NCBI GenBank assembly: GCA_021234155.1
Contig: JAJEKV010000056.1
Span: forward strand, 8,632,458 to 8,696,457
DNA: 64,000 nt
Reading direction: 5' to 3'
DNA from: Isoetes taiwanensis
Taxonomy: Eukaryota > Streptophyta > Lycopodiopsida > Isoetales > Isoetaceae
In this document: positions 23,790 through 36,604 of the stretch, in pieces
Layout: every line of letters begins with the position of its first letter
How positions within the stretch are numbered: position 1 is the stretch's first letter
Position numbers and translations under genes: made by a program
Notes under the pieces: model-generated
Databases searched by the model: none
Told to the model about the DNA's origin: nothing
The model's input: the letters and a program-made list of their open reading frames with translations, nothing else

Positions 23790-26700
23790 GACCTTGTTTA
23801 TGGAAGTAGTTCCTTGTAGATGATCGCCATAGTTCATTCGCGGTTTGACTCCGCCAAGAAAGATTAGGACGCTCTTCTTCTTCGCATTAACAAAGTGAGC
23901 TACTGCGGTATATTGTCCTGTGTGGAAGACTTCAGCTCACGATCGACTATTTCTTTTGCTGGTGGTTAGTCCCACGAATCAGCCAATGTTGTTGAATAGG
24001 CTGGGTCAGAAAGTGAGAGTTGTCGTCAGGATTGTCTGGCCAATTGTCCGGTTGGTGGAAGAAGTCAACTCGGTGATGCGTGTTATCTATAAGCTCGGTC
24101 GTTGTATTGACCGTTAGAACTTTTAATCGCTACGAACTTGGCATGCATTGAGCATATCATGACTCCTCGGGCGCTTTTACGAAGTCCTCTATCTTGTCTA
24201 GCGCTTTTTGTGATGTGGGCATATGGTGTTGGGTTATAATTGATTCATGTTGTGGAAGTGTTGGATGTTTATAGCCGCTTGGAGGAAGTTCAATACTGCT
24301 GCTATTGATGGTACTCGGCGAACTGCCGTCATGAGTCTATTGACGCTTAAAGTAGTTTTTGATTTTGTTAGGATCATTTTTGCGAATTCTGCTGAAGTCA
24401 CGGACGAGGATGCTTTTTGGAGATGTGAATGCTCGCTTTCACATACATAAGAGGGTGTTAGTAATATCTAGCATTATATAAGAAGCTGGACAGCCCTCGG
24501 ATTTTCGTTGTTGTCTTGAACAAGGTTAGTGGAATGTCATTGAGTAGGCTGCCTTCCTCCATGTCGTTTTAATTTAACCGCATGAGGTATGGCCTGCATC
24601 CTCATCGTTTATCGAGCTCTAGGATCTTTAGTGCTTCCACAAGTGTGAGGATATGATGGATGCTTATTGTTGTTTTGCCTCAAGCCAATAACGAGGGAAT
24701 CTGGCCTCAAATTCCTACCGCGAAATAGTTTTCCTAATGGCCATTTATGCCCTGCTATGTTTTGCAAGAGGATGTCAACTTCTATGACCGCCTGCTTGTT
24801 AGCGTGGAAAACTCGTCCCATATGATTGATGTTGCTGTTGATCAACGCAGCCCTGGGGAGAATGTGGATCGAGTAGAGAATGAATCTCGATATTGTTTTC
24901 GACAACAAGTACTTGAAATAGGTGGAGCGGTAAGCAGCTCTTTCCAAATGGATGCCGTGGTGATGCCAATGTCATAGTGGCACAATACCTGTGAAGATTA
25001 TTTGGTTTAATCCCCTCGATGTAGAGGCACATATGTTTTTCCAGCCTATGCTTTTCCATATAGGAAGATTGGGGATGGACAATTCCAATTGTTGATAAGT
25101 CTCGCATATATAGTGTAAATTGAGGCCCCGGTTTCGCTCATGGTCTCACACATACTTGAGCTTCATGAGGTACTCTTCGTATGAAACTTCCGGAAACCAT
25201 TTTGTATTTCTTTGGATGGGATGTTTTGCATAGGCAAAGCCGAAGGCTTCCAGTGTTGGTGCCGTGGTTGGATCAAGATGTTGTTGATGGGGCAATAAGG
25301 GTTTCATCAAATTGGTTTCTTAGATATTGTTCTAGAAAGCCCGGCCATCATGTGGTCTTGAAATGTTTTCCATAATGGGCGTCGGTCCGTAATCTAGTGC
25401 ATTAAGAGTAAATAGGAATCGCGAATTATGCATGGGTTTGTAGACATGAGATCGTTTCCTTGCATTATTGTTATCGCCTACCGGTGCTATCACCAATGGC
25501 TTGGAGCATTGCATGTTTTGTTGTCTGGCCATGGCTCTTGAGTTCTTCCCAGATCGTACGCTTTATGGAGTAGGATCGCCTTAGTCAATGGTTCTCCAAC
25601 TTTTGAGGCACAGCGATCCTACAAATTAGTTGTCCCCTTGTTCCTCGCGGATGCTACTTTGCCACGCCTTATGCATTTCTGTCTAAGTGGTCGGCTACTC
25701 GAGTGGATGATCTCCGGGCTTATGTGGTAGAGGTATATTGTTCGCTGCATTTGATGTAGGTCGTTGACCGAATTTGGGATCGAGTGGTCATACGAAGCAA
25801 TTTGTTCACAGGAGCAGTGGAAAATTACATGCTATATATATTTTCCATAAAAACGGTTCGGGCTATTTTCAAAATTTTACGTAAGACTTTACGACATACA
25901 TTTGGCTAAAGCATTATTACCATTACATTTATATGTGCACTGGGCTTGGTGAAAACTTTGAATTAAGTTCTATAAACTTTGATCTACTATTTTTTCTAAC
26001 TGAAAAAGAAAAAAAAAATGTAAATTCAGAGCTTTAGATATATGTACTATAATTACAAGTAATAAACAACAATAAAGAAATATACAATAATATTAAAAAC
26101 TTTAATAAAAGCTCAAACAAAGCTTATAATATCCATGATCCGGAATAACATTCACTGTATGACACCTATGGTGATCAATCAGACCCTTATCTCTAGCTTT
26201 CCAGAGGGAAGATATGCAACCAACTCCTCGCATCTAGAGATATATTGGCCATCTTTTACACCCTTTTGAAGATGCTATATGGTATATGTAATAGAAATGC
26301 ATAGTTTGAAAACTACTATCACCATGATGGTAGGTGGGGATGTGTAAAAAAGTCTATAATGTGGGAATTCATTTTCGCTTGGCTATTTTCACCGATTTAA
26401 TATGTATTATTGTAATATGCGATTAATCCCTTTTCTTTAAGGAAAAAGGGGGAAATAGTTTGGCTAATCCTAAAAAATAATGGAGTAATTTGTTTTTACC
26501 TATGGCTATTTTTATTTTTTCGCAGAAATCTCCCCGCATAAAATTCGGCCACAAAAACTGTCTAGAACTCTAAAAAATCGCTTTATCTGATCATTAATTA
26601 ATAGCTACTAATTTTCCATGGCGTGGAGATTCCTGGTCCGGCCGGACGCGGGTTCTTAAATCGATGTCCGCTTTCTCCTTTAATGTAAGGGGCATTCGAC

Positions 26701-28540
26701 GTATGCGCTTTTCACCATGTGGGGATTACACTCTCCATGTTGCTTCATGGATGATGATAGGTAACACGCAGAGATGTAATCTTGAATTTCGTTTTTGTGT
26801 GGTTTTGGTCGCTACCGCTTTTGTTGTGGCAAGTTGTATCTGAAAGCATGTATGAGTCGATGTGGAAGCTTGTCGGTCGGCTTCCTCAGAGATATATATA
26901 GCTTATAGAGGTATGCAAAGATGCGCACGCCGAGCGCGATCGCCCTCATACGTACAATCCATTTCCCCAAGAAAATGGCATATATAGAACAATATTTACG
27001 CCTATCTCGGTTCACACCAGATTGTAATGTGATCCTTTTCATCGATGTACGCGGTTGGGTTTATTGGCTTTGGGTACTTGTACAACATCTATTGTTTTCC
27101 TTGAGGCAGCATTTTATATGTCATCGGATCATGTATTTCTCGACTTGTGCTCTTTAGTATGGATCTTCCGGGTAGTTCAAGAGATTAGATTATCGATCAT
27201 ATTCATCTAATCTCATGCTCTATCTTTACAAACTATGTGTGCATGAACTCTCTTTGATTCGATGACATGCATCATGTAGGATATGGATCCAAGATATTTT
27301 CAATGATGTTCTTTTTGTATATTGGACTCTTTTCCCTCGAATGCTCGAACAACAACAATGGGCTGTCGACAGCGCTTTGGCCGAAAGATGTAATTTGTGT
27401 TTTATTTCCGCCACATCGATTCACGCTATAGTTATGAAGAACCGTCTCCTTAACTCTGCCAGTGCCCCGCATCCGCTACTTGAACAGCACACCATCGCCT
27501 CGAGCCCGTAAAGGATGTCGGGTAAAGTCCTCAGAATGGGCATCAGACTGGCCATCGCCGATGGTAGTCGCTTTCATGTTGTGTGAAGTTTCACGGTAGC
27601 CCGCCATTTATGTAATCGAGGGCTTCTTTACCGAAAGTATTATTATCAATCCGTAATTTCACCGCACAATCTAACGAAGCCGCCGGGGTACGAGGTTCGA
27701 AGCGAAGCCCGAAGTTCTAATTTCAATTCTTGTTCGGCATTACGTTTTGGTCATTGTGTGTGGATGCCACCCTGTTCCAGTGGAAAAACAGCGTTGGGTA
27801 ATTAAGTGGCTCATATGTAGGGTCAAGAATGCTCAAGAATAATCGATCATGGTCGCGGCCGCGATCCAAACCATGCCTAGGTTTTATGGTGACAGTTATC
27901 GCATGCACACAATACACGGCTTCATCCGGGATATGGAGGATTCGCGAGGGTAAGTCTTGTGGTGCTGACGTAATTTTTATTGTTTTCTAACCGGCTCGAT
28001 ATATGGATTGATGATATCTATAGTTGCAAAGAATCTCAGATAATCCATGCGGATGGCACCGCGATATTGGCGCGCGAATGGTACTCATTGAGCTATCATA
28101 TATGTAAATACCGCTGAAGGCATAGCGGGTGTGCTTGCAGATAGGAAGCCTTGGTAATGCATGACCCATGATTGGCGCATCGATGATGCATTTTCAAAGT
28201 CCATGAAATCACCACGACAAGCTAAGGGTCGCGGGAAGGTAACAAGTTGTTCATAACACGTGAACTATCGTAAAAATTTGGGGTACTGAATAAAGCTCTT
28301 GTAACGCTCGGCAGAGGTAAGGGTGGAAGTAAACGACGTCCGTTGTTGCAGTTAACGATACATTCCTGAGTCGAAAAGTCAACGGCATATGGCACATTTC
28401 ATTCCATTTCAAATGGCTCATGTCCAAGTAGGTTTCATATGTCTTGTTGCATCATAGCAATTTGCTTTTGCCAATGCCGCACTCGCTGTGGACATAACTG
28501 TTGTTTCAAGGTCGACATCAGCCAGATTTTTGTCATTTTG
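23790..28540. other. Unrecognised stretch, CpG-rich in part
   Basis: Frames up to 112 codons (24947-24609, minus), together with 25107-24799 and 25532-25332 on the same strand, might be parts of a decayed transposon protein; I recognise no motif. The part around 27.48-27.72 kb is strikingly rich in CG dinucleotides. No RNA genes seen. Confidence 0.4.
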
Positions 28541-28543
28541 CCT

Positions 28544-28572
28544 ATGGAGGTTATATTCGATATAACCTCCAT
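28544..28572. repeat. Perfect short hairpin, 13-bp arms and 3-base loop
   Basis: ATGGAGGTTATAT (28544-28556) is followed by TCG and then its exact inverse ATATAACCTCCAT (28560-28572). No T-run follows, and no gene end is recognisable nearby, so its role is unknown. Confidence 0.85.
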
Positions 28573-30034
28573 GGAACGATCTATTGAGCATGGCGATATT
28601 CGAGGATTTTGTTTACATCATTCTCAGGAAGGTTTCTAAATGAGCTGAAGATAGCTATGAAAGATACGATGAGGGTGGTGTTAATGGAAAAGGATAAGGT
28701 TCACTATAGTATCTAAGATCAGATCGTCTATATATGATTGGATTTGATAGTCTTAATAGGTCGTAAAAATTGAGATCAAATGCCTCTACTAAACGATATG
28801 ATACATAGAAAATGAAATATTAAATATCACATCACCAATAGACGAATGTAACGAACTTATTCTGAGTATACGCAATTCACTACTCCTATAGATATAAATT
28901 CATATAGCATTTGTACTCACCTTGGACGACCTCTGCCCAGATATTAATCAAATTTACTAAGGCTGGTCATGTGTGGATCGTATCATTTGCATCTATTATA
29001 CTACAGATAATACAGCAGTATATTACATATGTATTACATTAGATGTGTTACACTATTATCATTATATGCATTACAATACACATAGAAGATGACCATTAAA
29101 TAACTATTAGTAATAAATACCTCCCCTTTGGTTTTTCATTGCAAAAATAGTAACTTTATTATTCTATACTTTAGCTTTAAGACAACAAACGAGTGTAGAC
29201 ATGCAAATAAAAAAAGGACATAGAATCCAAAGAAATAGATATGAAGATAACAAACGATGAGATATAGCATTTGGACTCACCTCGGACGCCCTCTTTTTTT
29301 CGTCCTTGTTTGATCTTCCCCTTGATTTGTTCCCATGTCTGCTTCGTTCGATGCATGCTTTGTATTTTTACATTTTGTATAACAGATTTACATGATGCTG
29401 ATGGTATTGATTAATAGATAATGCATGCAAAAGCTCTATTGATTTATGAAATGTTTAATATATATTTACAAATAGATTTCTAACCTTATCTTCTACATTT
29501 GTATTCGCTTGCAGATCAGTTGTCGACATGCTAAACAATGGATAATAACGGCCGGATAAAAGATAAGTCTGCAAAAAAATAGTGAGTTTGAATACGGTGA
29601 TACATGGATAAAACTTGCGGAAATAAGATATGTTGGTCAATATAACTTTCAATCCATTCATAATATAATTTTTTTGAACCTTATGTTGCTTAGCATAGGG
29701 ACCCCTCTATCTCCCTATTTTCATAAGTACTAGCCTACGCTGCTCCAATTGTGTTTTCAAGTCTATGGATTTTTTCTAGACTTGCAAACTCTCGATAACT
29801 GATAACTGGTGGCATAATGGGTTAATAAGACATCTCATACATTTTGCCTCATCTCATTTAAATGTACCTCTTTATGGTCAAACTCAATTTTTTTTCTCTG
29901 TACATTTTTGTCATTGAAACATTCTAAATTAATTGGAATCCAACTACTTTGACATTCGCTTCCACTTAATGTGCTGATATTCTTAGCCATCACCCTATTT
30001 GGCTCCATAGAAGTAAATTGGAAAAAATTGCCCT

Positions 30035-30118
30035 ACAGTATAGCTTTAATCCAAACACACTCGTATGAATAATTATACAGTATAGCTTTAATCCAAACAC
30101 TCTCATATGAATAATTGC
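30035..30118. repeat. Two-unit tandem repeat, 42-bp period
   Basis: Units at 30035-30076 and 30077-30118 both begin ACAGTATAGCTTTAATCC and differ at a handful of bases. A recent local duplication is the simplest reading. Confidence 0.9.
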
Positions 30119-32351
30119 AAAAGGCAATTGTAGCATTACTTTAGCAAACATAAACAAAGCCATAGAGTTCCTATTGTATTTAAGTCGCGACGCCTTCAGA
30201 ATCGTGATTTTCAATCTCCTAATATAATAAAAATAGATCATGATTCCCCTTCTTCTCATTTAATACCTCAATTGATCAGATACTTCCAAAGAGAGTGGAA
30301 CCTGCCTCGATTTGGGATTCTCAAGTAAAGCTATATGGAAAAGCGGATTCTAAATCTAAGAACATCGCCTGGAAAGAGGTTGGAAGCAAAAATTATGGTG
30401 TCAAGCAATGACCCATTCTTAACATCTGAACAAATCTAATGTTTTTGCAGGTAAAAACAACACCACATCTATGTTGGAGAGGCTCGCCTGACATCGCCTA
30501 TAAAGAAGGCGCCAAAGCTTAAGTACATTTGGATCTCTGTTTGCTCTTTTTTTCATCAACATGGCCAGATGGTTTAATCTTGAATCTTTCCCCTTTTGTG
30601 AATTTTTTCTCAGCGTTGTCCAAGCCCTGCTTGATTTTTCCATCTAGCTACTAGACTTATAGTCGGTCGTACCTTAATAGCTGCTTTCACTTAGAATGAT
30701 ACAATTGCAAATATCTATAACGTGAAGCTTTGCCATTTGTGGGGCTCTATGACAATTTCACAAAGAATAGTGCCAGAGAATGCAATAAAACTTGCCATAC
30801 AATACATAACCCAAATCTTGGTCCATTAATTCTTGATGACTATTTTAATGGGCAAACTTGCCATACAATACATATCTAAATCTTCGCCTCATACTTATCT
30901 CCTCGACAAGTTATGTGGGTGAAACCCTTCCAAATCAAATCCCATGGTTTCCATAAGAATATTATATTTTTAGGTTTTCAATGCATCCACCCGCAATTTA
31001 AATGCATAAAATTAAATTTTACTTCGCCCGGACAAGAGCTTTTTCAAAATTGGTTCTTACTCTTCTTCCCAGCTTTCTTTAGTACTGCTTTTTCAAAGCT
31101 CGCTCCAGAGCTCCATCGATGAGCTGCTTTGTATTGTGCCTACGGAAAGTGGCCTCCCATTTTGATTGGACGAGCTCTTTCTTTGGAGGCACTAGGAGTA
31201 CCATCTTCCCCGCCTGTGTGCTTCTGTTGTGTTCTCTTCCTTTTCGCTTTTTTTGCTATTTCTAACTGGGCTCTTGTTGCATTTGCGTGTCGCTCTTGGC
31301 AGCTTTGATGGCTACATAGTTCTTGTAAGTGTACTTCAGATCCGCATAGTTCTTGTTCATGGCGGATCTGTATTTTCCCTCGCTGTGTCTTGGCAGAAAA
31401 ATTAAACTCGCACTACAAATTTTCAATCCTTCATTAATCGATCCCCCAGAGGCCCATGGCTTCAAGATCCTCTACCAAAATCACATACCATCGATTCTTT
31501 CCATCTCACTGATAATCTTCCTGCTTTGTGTCAGCCAAAATTGTGGTATCTAAGATGGAGATGCATTACATTAGATCCAAAATGGCTACCGTGACGGGCC
31601 AAGATTCTCCATAGTTCAAAACATCCTTATATTCCCATCATTTTGGGATTCGCAAGATCGCTTGATCTCGAATAAAGCTTGTGCATGCATTGATCTTAAT
31701 GCACTATGCAAGTAAGAGGAAAAATTGTGGTGACATCATGCCTAAAATGAAGATGGCATCTAATAAAGAAGTTGCCGCTTCCGTAAGCCGTGGACGCTTG
31801 TTCCATTGATGCCGAATGATTTTGAGGGAAGTAGAGAAGCTTCCAACTCCCAACCGTGTTTCTCTTAATAGTAGCTCAACATTTTATACGTTTCTTTTGC
31901 ATTGAGCAATCCATTCTTAAAAGGCAAGACGAAATTTCACCAAGATTCATGGGCATGCACCCTTAGTTTATCCGGCCTTATTTGTTGTAGGAAATTTGTG
32001 CACAATCGCGTAGAGCAAGTAATTTCCTTGTACGATTTTATGCTTAGTGTGCTTCTTGGCGATATAATTAATTTGTATAAGATAAATGATCACGAGCTAT
32101 AGTAGATTTCCATTCTCATTGCTGTTCGCATGCCACTCTGAGAAGGTTAAGCATAATACCTCGCTGAATGAAACTCATGCCACGCTTTCTTGAGAATAAA
32201 TCTGGAAGTGAAACATGGCCCTCACAGATAACGGGTATGCGACAGCAGATGCTGTGAAACGCAAGGTGGTCTAAAAATCATGCTGCATCATAATCAAGAT
32301 CTTCACACTTCGCCATTATATAGTTTCAAAATCTTTTACTTCAAGCCGAGG

Positions 32352-32423
32352 TTCTAGCATATTTACAAAGGCAAATGCTTTTCTCGATTCTAGCATATTT
32401 ACAAGGCAAATGTTTTTCTCAGA
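32352..32423. repeat. Two-unit tandem repeat, 36-bp period
   Basis: TTCTAGCATATTTACAA begins both units (32352 and 32388); they differ by a one-base indel and a few substitutions. Confidence 0.9.
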
Positions 32424-35400
32424 TTCCTTCGCTATGGAACTCTTTAATAATATAATAAAGGGATTTTTCTACTATTTCAAGGTAATATAGAACGCTGGCA
32501 TATGGTTAAAAGTTACTTATGCTTCCATTATTAAACACTATAGAACCATCTAGCAGCTTGAATTCAAGCATTGGTTGAGCATCTTATAAAATTGGATTTA
32601 TTGGGAACGCGGCATAAATGGAATATGTGCATCTTGATTTAAAATGGATTAAACATACAAGGTTTGTCTAGTTGTTCATCTCTATTATACGTACCACCAT
32701 GGAGTAACTTTTAAACTTGTGCTTTGTTGGTGTCATCATCTAATGCATGCACCGTGATAATGCAAAGGAAATAAGTGCCCAAAGTAAATAAGAAATATTT
32801 AAGCATGAATAATATTAGCATGCATTCCTAAAGGTAAAATAAAAGCATTGTAGGATATGTGAGTATCCCGTGGTGTTACAATGATAGTTAGGACCGTGGC
32901 AAGACTAAATGAAAGGTATCAAGACAAATATATTGGCATAAGTTAACACTAGAGTCAAGCCACATGATGAACCGTGGTAAAGGTGACGGCGTAATCAGCT
33001 TGCTTTAAAATTCATATAAAATCAAAATTTAAATAATCGGCCAAACCCTTCTTATATGTTAATATATAGCAACATAATTTCGTATGAAAAAATACCTAAA
33101 ATCTATCGTCCCCATTTATGAGAAGTTACACTTCTTAGGTAAACCTGCAATAAGCCCTGCTTCGCTACACGCTTGTACATAAAGTAAAACCCGCCCTAAG
33201 TAAGGATTGATTTTATACTTTTTTCATTATTTTGTATTTTTCTACACGAAGTTAGAGAGTAAGACACAAAAATCGCGACCTCAATCCGAGTCCTAAGGTT
33301 GGATGAGGTTGCTCGGAACATGATTGGGGAGCAGTCAAAATCGCCGCTTTTGTCTTCTCTGTGGAACTAACACTGCTTCCGTAGTGCCGCTCCTAAATCA
33401 AATCTCTAAACTTTATAGAAAATGAATCTTTAATCCAAAATTTTGAATATAAGATGTACAATCCTCAAGCTTTTATCTAAGAAAAAAGCGTCCATTAGCC
33501 TTGATGATGAGGGCATTTGATTTTCTTTTATTTTTTTCAATTTCATAAAGGAATGATAACTTATGTCTATATAGGAGTAAAATGATTCAAAAAGTCATCC
33601 GCAAAAATCACATTATGAAAGGTTACCATGATATGGATCACCCAAAAACAAAACACGAAAAGCCAGCGCTTGTTTTCAAGAAACGCAGTTATGTTCAGAT
33701 TACTCAAACCATTAATGCATTCAATCTTCTTCTTTTTAAAATTAAGAACTCCCTCATGTTAATGAATTCACCTCAGCTTCAATTATGGATATAAGCACCC
33801 TGGGCGAGCTAATCTATTCATTAAAATAATCAATGCTCCCCGATCTTGAGGTTTAAAGATAAACTTTCTAAGTTGTTCACCTAAGTTATCTCGAGCACGC
33901 TGCTCCATGGATTTCTCTGGCAAACCTATGTATTGAATGGTGGAACTCAAAACTTGTATTTTATCTTCTCAAGTTGTGGAAGCAATGCAAAAGAATGAAA
34001 ACAAAATATAAAAAAGCTAGAACTATGAAAAAATAAAGATAGATCGCTATGTTCTGCTTCCCCATAACCCGATTGTCTTCCGTGGACGCAAAATTTTCTT
34101 CTCCTTCCTTCCTTCCATTGCCAGGTCCACATGACTTATGATCATTCAAGAAGCTGCATCATTCTCATCTTAATTAGTTGGTTGTTGGGAATTGCATTAT
34201 TTAATGGCAAAGTTGAAGCTAATGCTAAATTGAACCTTATATGAATCTCCACTCACCCTTCCAAAATTATGTTGGGAGAAGGTAGAAAATTGCCAAGGTC
34301 ATTGTATAAGTGACAAATGAACAATAAACAAAATTGCAATCATAATTAGAGAGATTTAATTCTATACCTAATTCGTTAATCAGGGACCATAATGGTCCAT
34401 GCCCATTTAGATTCAAATTTTACATATAGTAGTATGTTATTTTTAACATCAAATTGGAGACTCAGTCACAACGGGCTTCGAACTCCATAAAATTATAGCT
34501 CCATCATGAAAGACAAGCTTAAAGCTACTTACATTATACTCAAAGTAGGAACTCTAAGCAAAGAAACACGGTATAAGTTTATGATAGTAAAAAATAAGAA
34601 GATTTCATCGTAGGTTTGGTAATTCAAGACGATACAAACTATATTTTAAACTTCTATCACATGTTTCAATAATCATGAGTTGAAAAGACCTGCCATTCGC
34701 TTTTAAAATATGGCAAGCCCAAGTACAAAACCGTAAATGGTCCATGTCTATTTTAAATCAAATCTCTATTACACATGTTACTTTCTTTAACATGAAATTC
34801 AAGATCTATGTTGCTAAGGAAGGGTGACATTCATGCGCCATGCCCATAAAAAAGATGAGTTTTTGTATTATTATCTTAGCTAAACTCTAATTTTGGTGTA
34901 GTGGCAACTACTTCTAAATGTAAAGAATACATGGTTATTCACCATATTTAAGTTCATAAAATTCTTTATTATGAATGTATAAGTGGGAATGAATGGAGCG
35001 CATCACTTATCATTTTTAGAAAGCTTTATATATAAGTTTAGTTAAACCACATTACTTCTATTTTGTCCCGATTCTCGATTTAATCTTCTTTAGTGAAAAC
35101 GAGATCAACATGACTTATAGACATTTCCAAAATTATTGGACTATAGTTTCAGAGTTGACAACTTATGGTCAAGTAAGTCTTACTGGCCAAAACTTGTTAT
35201 AGTAAAGGTGGCAAACAATTCACAACCCCAAACAAACCTTTTGAGCTAAAATTTGACGACTCTGCCATAATGCCATCTAATAGCAAATTGCCTACGAAAA
35301 ACATGTAAATCAACATGTTTTATCATAAAACGTGAAATTATTTCAATTTTAGAAACGCTTAACCTTTGGCGTTGTGAAAAGTTTGAAGAATGCGCCCGCC

Positions 35401-36069
35401 CTCGGGCGAAAACCGGCCAATTCAATGAGGTTTGGGCAATCACCAACATATCGCGAAATCTATTGGTCATGAAATTCTCCACCTACCATAAAGAACTCCC
35501 ATGAAGATTCCAGTATGGTGTATCTTGTGAAGTTCGAAATTTCTCTCTCATAGATAATTCGGCTTATGGCAGAGGGTATGTCGGACCAAATTATGGTGGA
35601 TGAATCCCGTATCAGTTCCGCAAGAATAACTCTAGTGTTAACTAGGAAAATACACGCATCCGCCAAGATTCTCCGATAGTTCTCGGTAGCTTTGGTGGCT
35701 ACTTCTACCAACATGCCATGTAGTCCGCATCATCGCGGTCAAAATGATTTAATAAACTGCCAAGGATCAATAGGACCCCCATACACCTCCTAATTTTACT
35801 TTGGTTTAAAACTTTGTTGGGCTAGCTATTATAATAATGTCAAATCTTTCTAAACCGAAATGGGAATCGAATGAGATTACAAACCATGTTGTAAGATAAA
35901 GATTACAACAATGTTGCAAGATAAGAAGATTTTTGCAAGATTAGATCGACGATTACAATCCGTTTACATGTTGCAAATGAAGTGAGAGCAAAAGCACAAG
36001 AAGCTCTTTAAAAAATTTTGAGATGCAATGGCGAGAGCAAAGCAAGAAGCTCTTTAAAATTTTTGATGA

Positions 36070-36254
36070 AATGTGGAAAACCTCTTCCTATTTTCCTTAT
36101 TTAGAGAGATAAAACCCTTCCTATTTCCCATGGGTTTGGAAAATAGGAAGGGTTTCCATTTGAATTTCAAATTCAAAATTTTGAATGTCGCGGCATATTT
36201 ATGAGCCGCATGAGTGTGCACCATTAATGGCGCTATATGTATAAGCGGGCGCGG

Positions 36255-36289
<35 letters not shown>

Positions 36290-36600
36290 AAAATGGAAAC
36301 CTCTTCCTATTTTCCAAGGAAACCCTTCCGATTTCAAATTAGAAACCCTTCCAATTTCTCCATTAAACTGTGAAGGGTTTCCATGGAAACCTCCTATTTA
36401 CATGGAAACCCTTCCATTTTCAATCCGGGGTTTCCATTGAAACCCTATTTTCATGGAAACCTTCCTATTTTCCAATAGGGAAGGGTTTCCGATGGAAAAT
36501 GGGTTTCCATGGAAAACCCTCGTTTTAATGAGTTTCCTGGCGAGTTTTCCAAAACCCTTCCTATTTTCCATGGAAAATGGGAAGGGAGCCCAACCCAAAT
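36070..36600. repeat. TTTCC/GGAAA palindromic array with poly(A) tract
   Basis: Variants of GGAAACCCTTCC, CCTATTTTCCA and AAGGGTTTCC occur in both orientations across about 500 bp. TTTCCATGGAAA, a perfect palindrome, appears near 36378 and 36506. A run of 28 A residues occupies 36261-36288. Open frames on both strands here, with Phe runs or repeated ENRKGF-like peptides, follow from the repeat and are not considered genes. Confidence 0.85.
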
Positions 36601-36604
36601 AGGG

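Larger units (their letters stand above)
28575..36050. other. Long AT-rich intergenic stretch
   Basis: Contains the two small tandem repeats listed separately and two copies of a 32-bp phrase (28903-28934 and 29262-29293). Basic minus-strand frames at 30643-30419 and around 31.1-31.5 kb, and two adjoining minus-strand frames at 35714-35460 and 35482-35246, have no family I recognise. No complete gene found. Confidence 0.45.

Noticed and set aside
36054-36317. 87-codon frame with a long Phe run
   Set aside because: It is the reverse reading of the 28-A tract and the flanking TTTCC array; composition is explained by the repeat.
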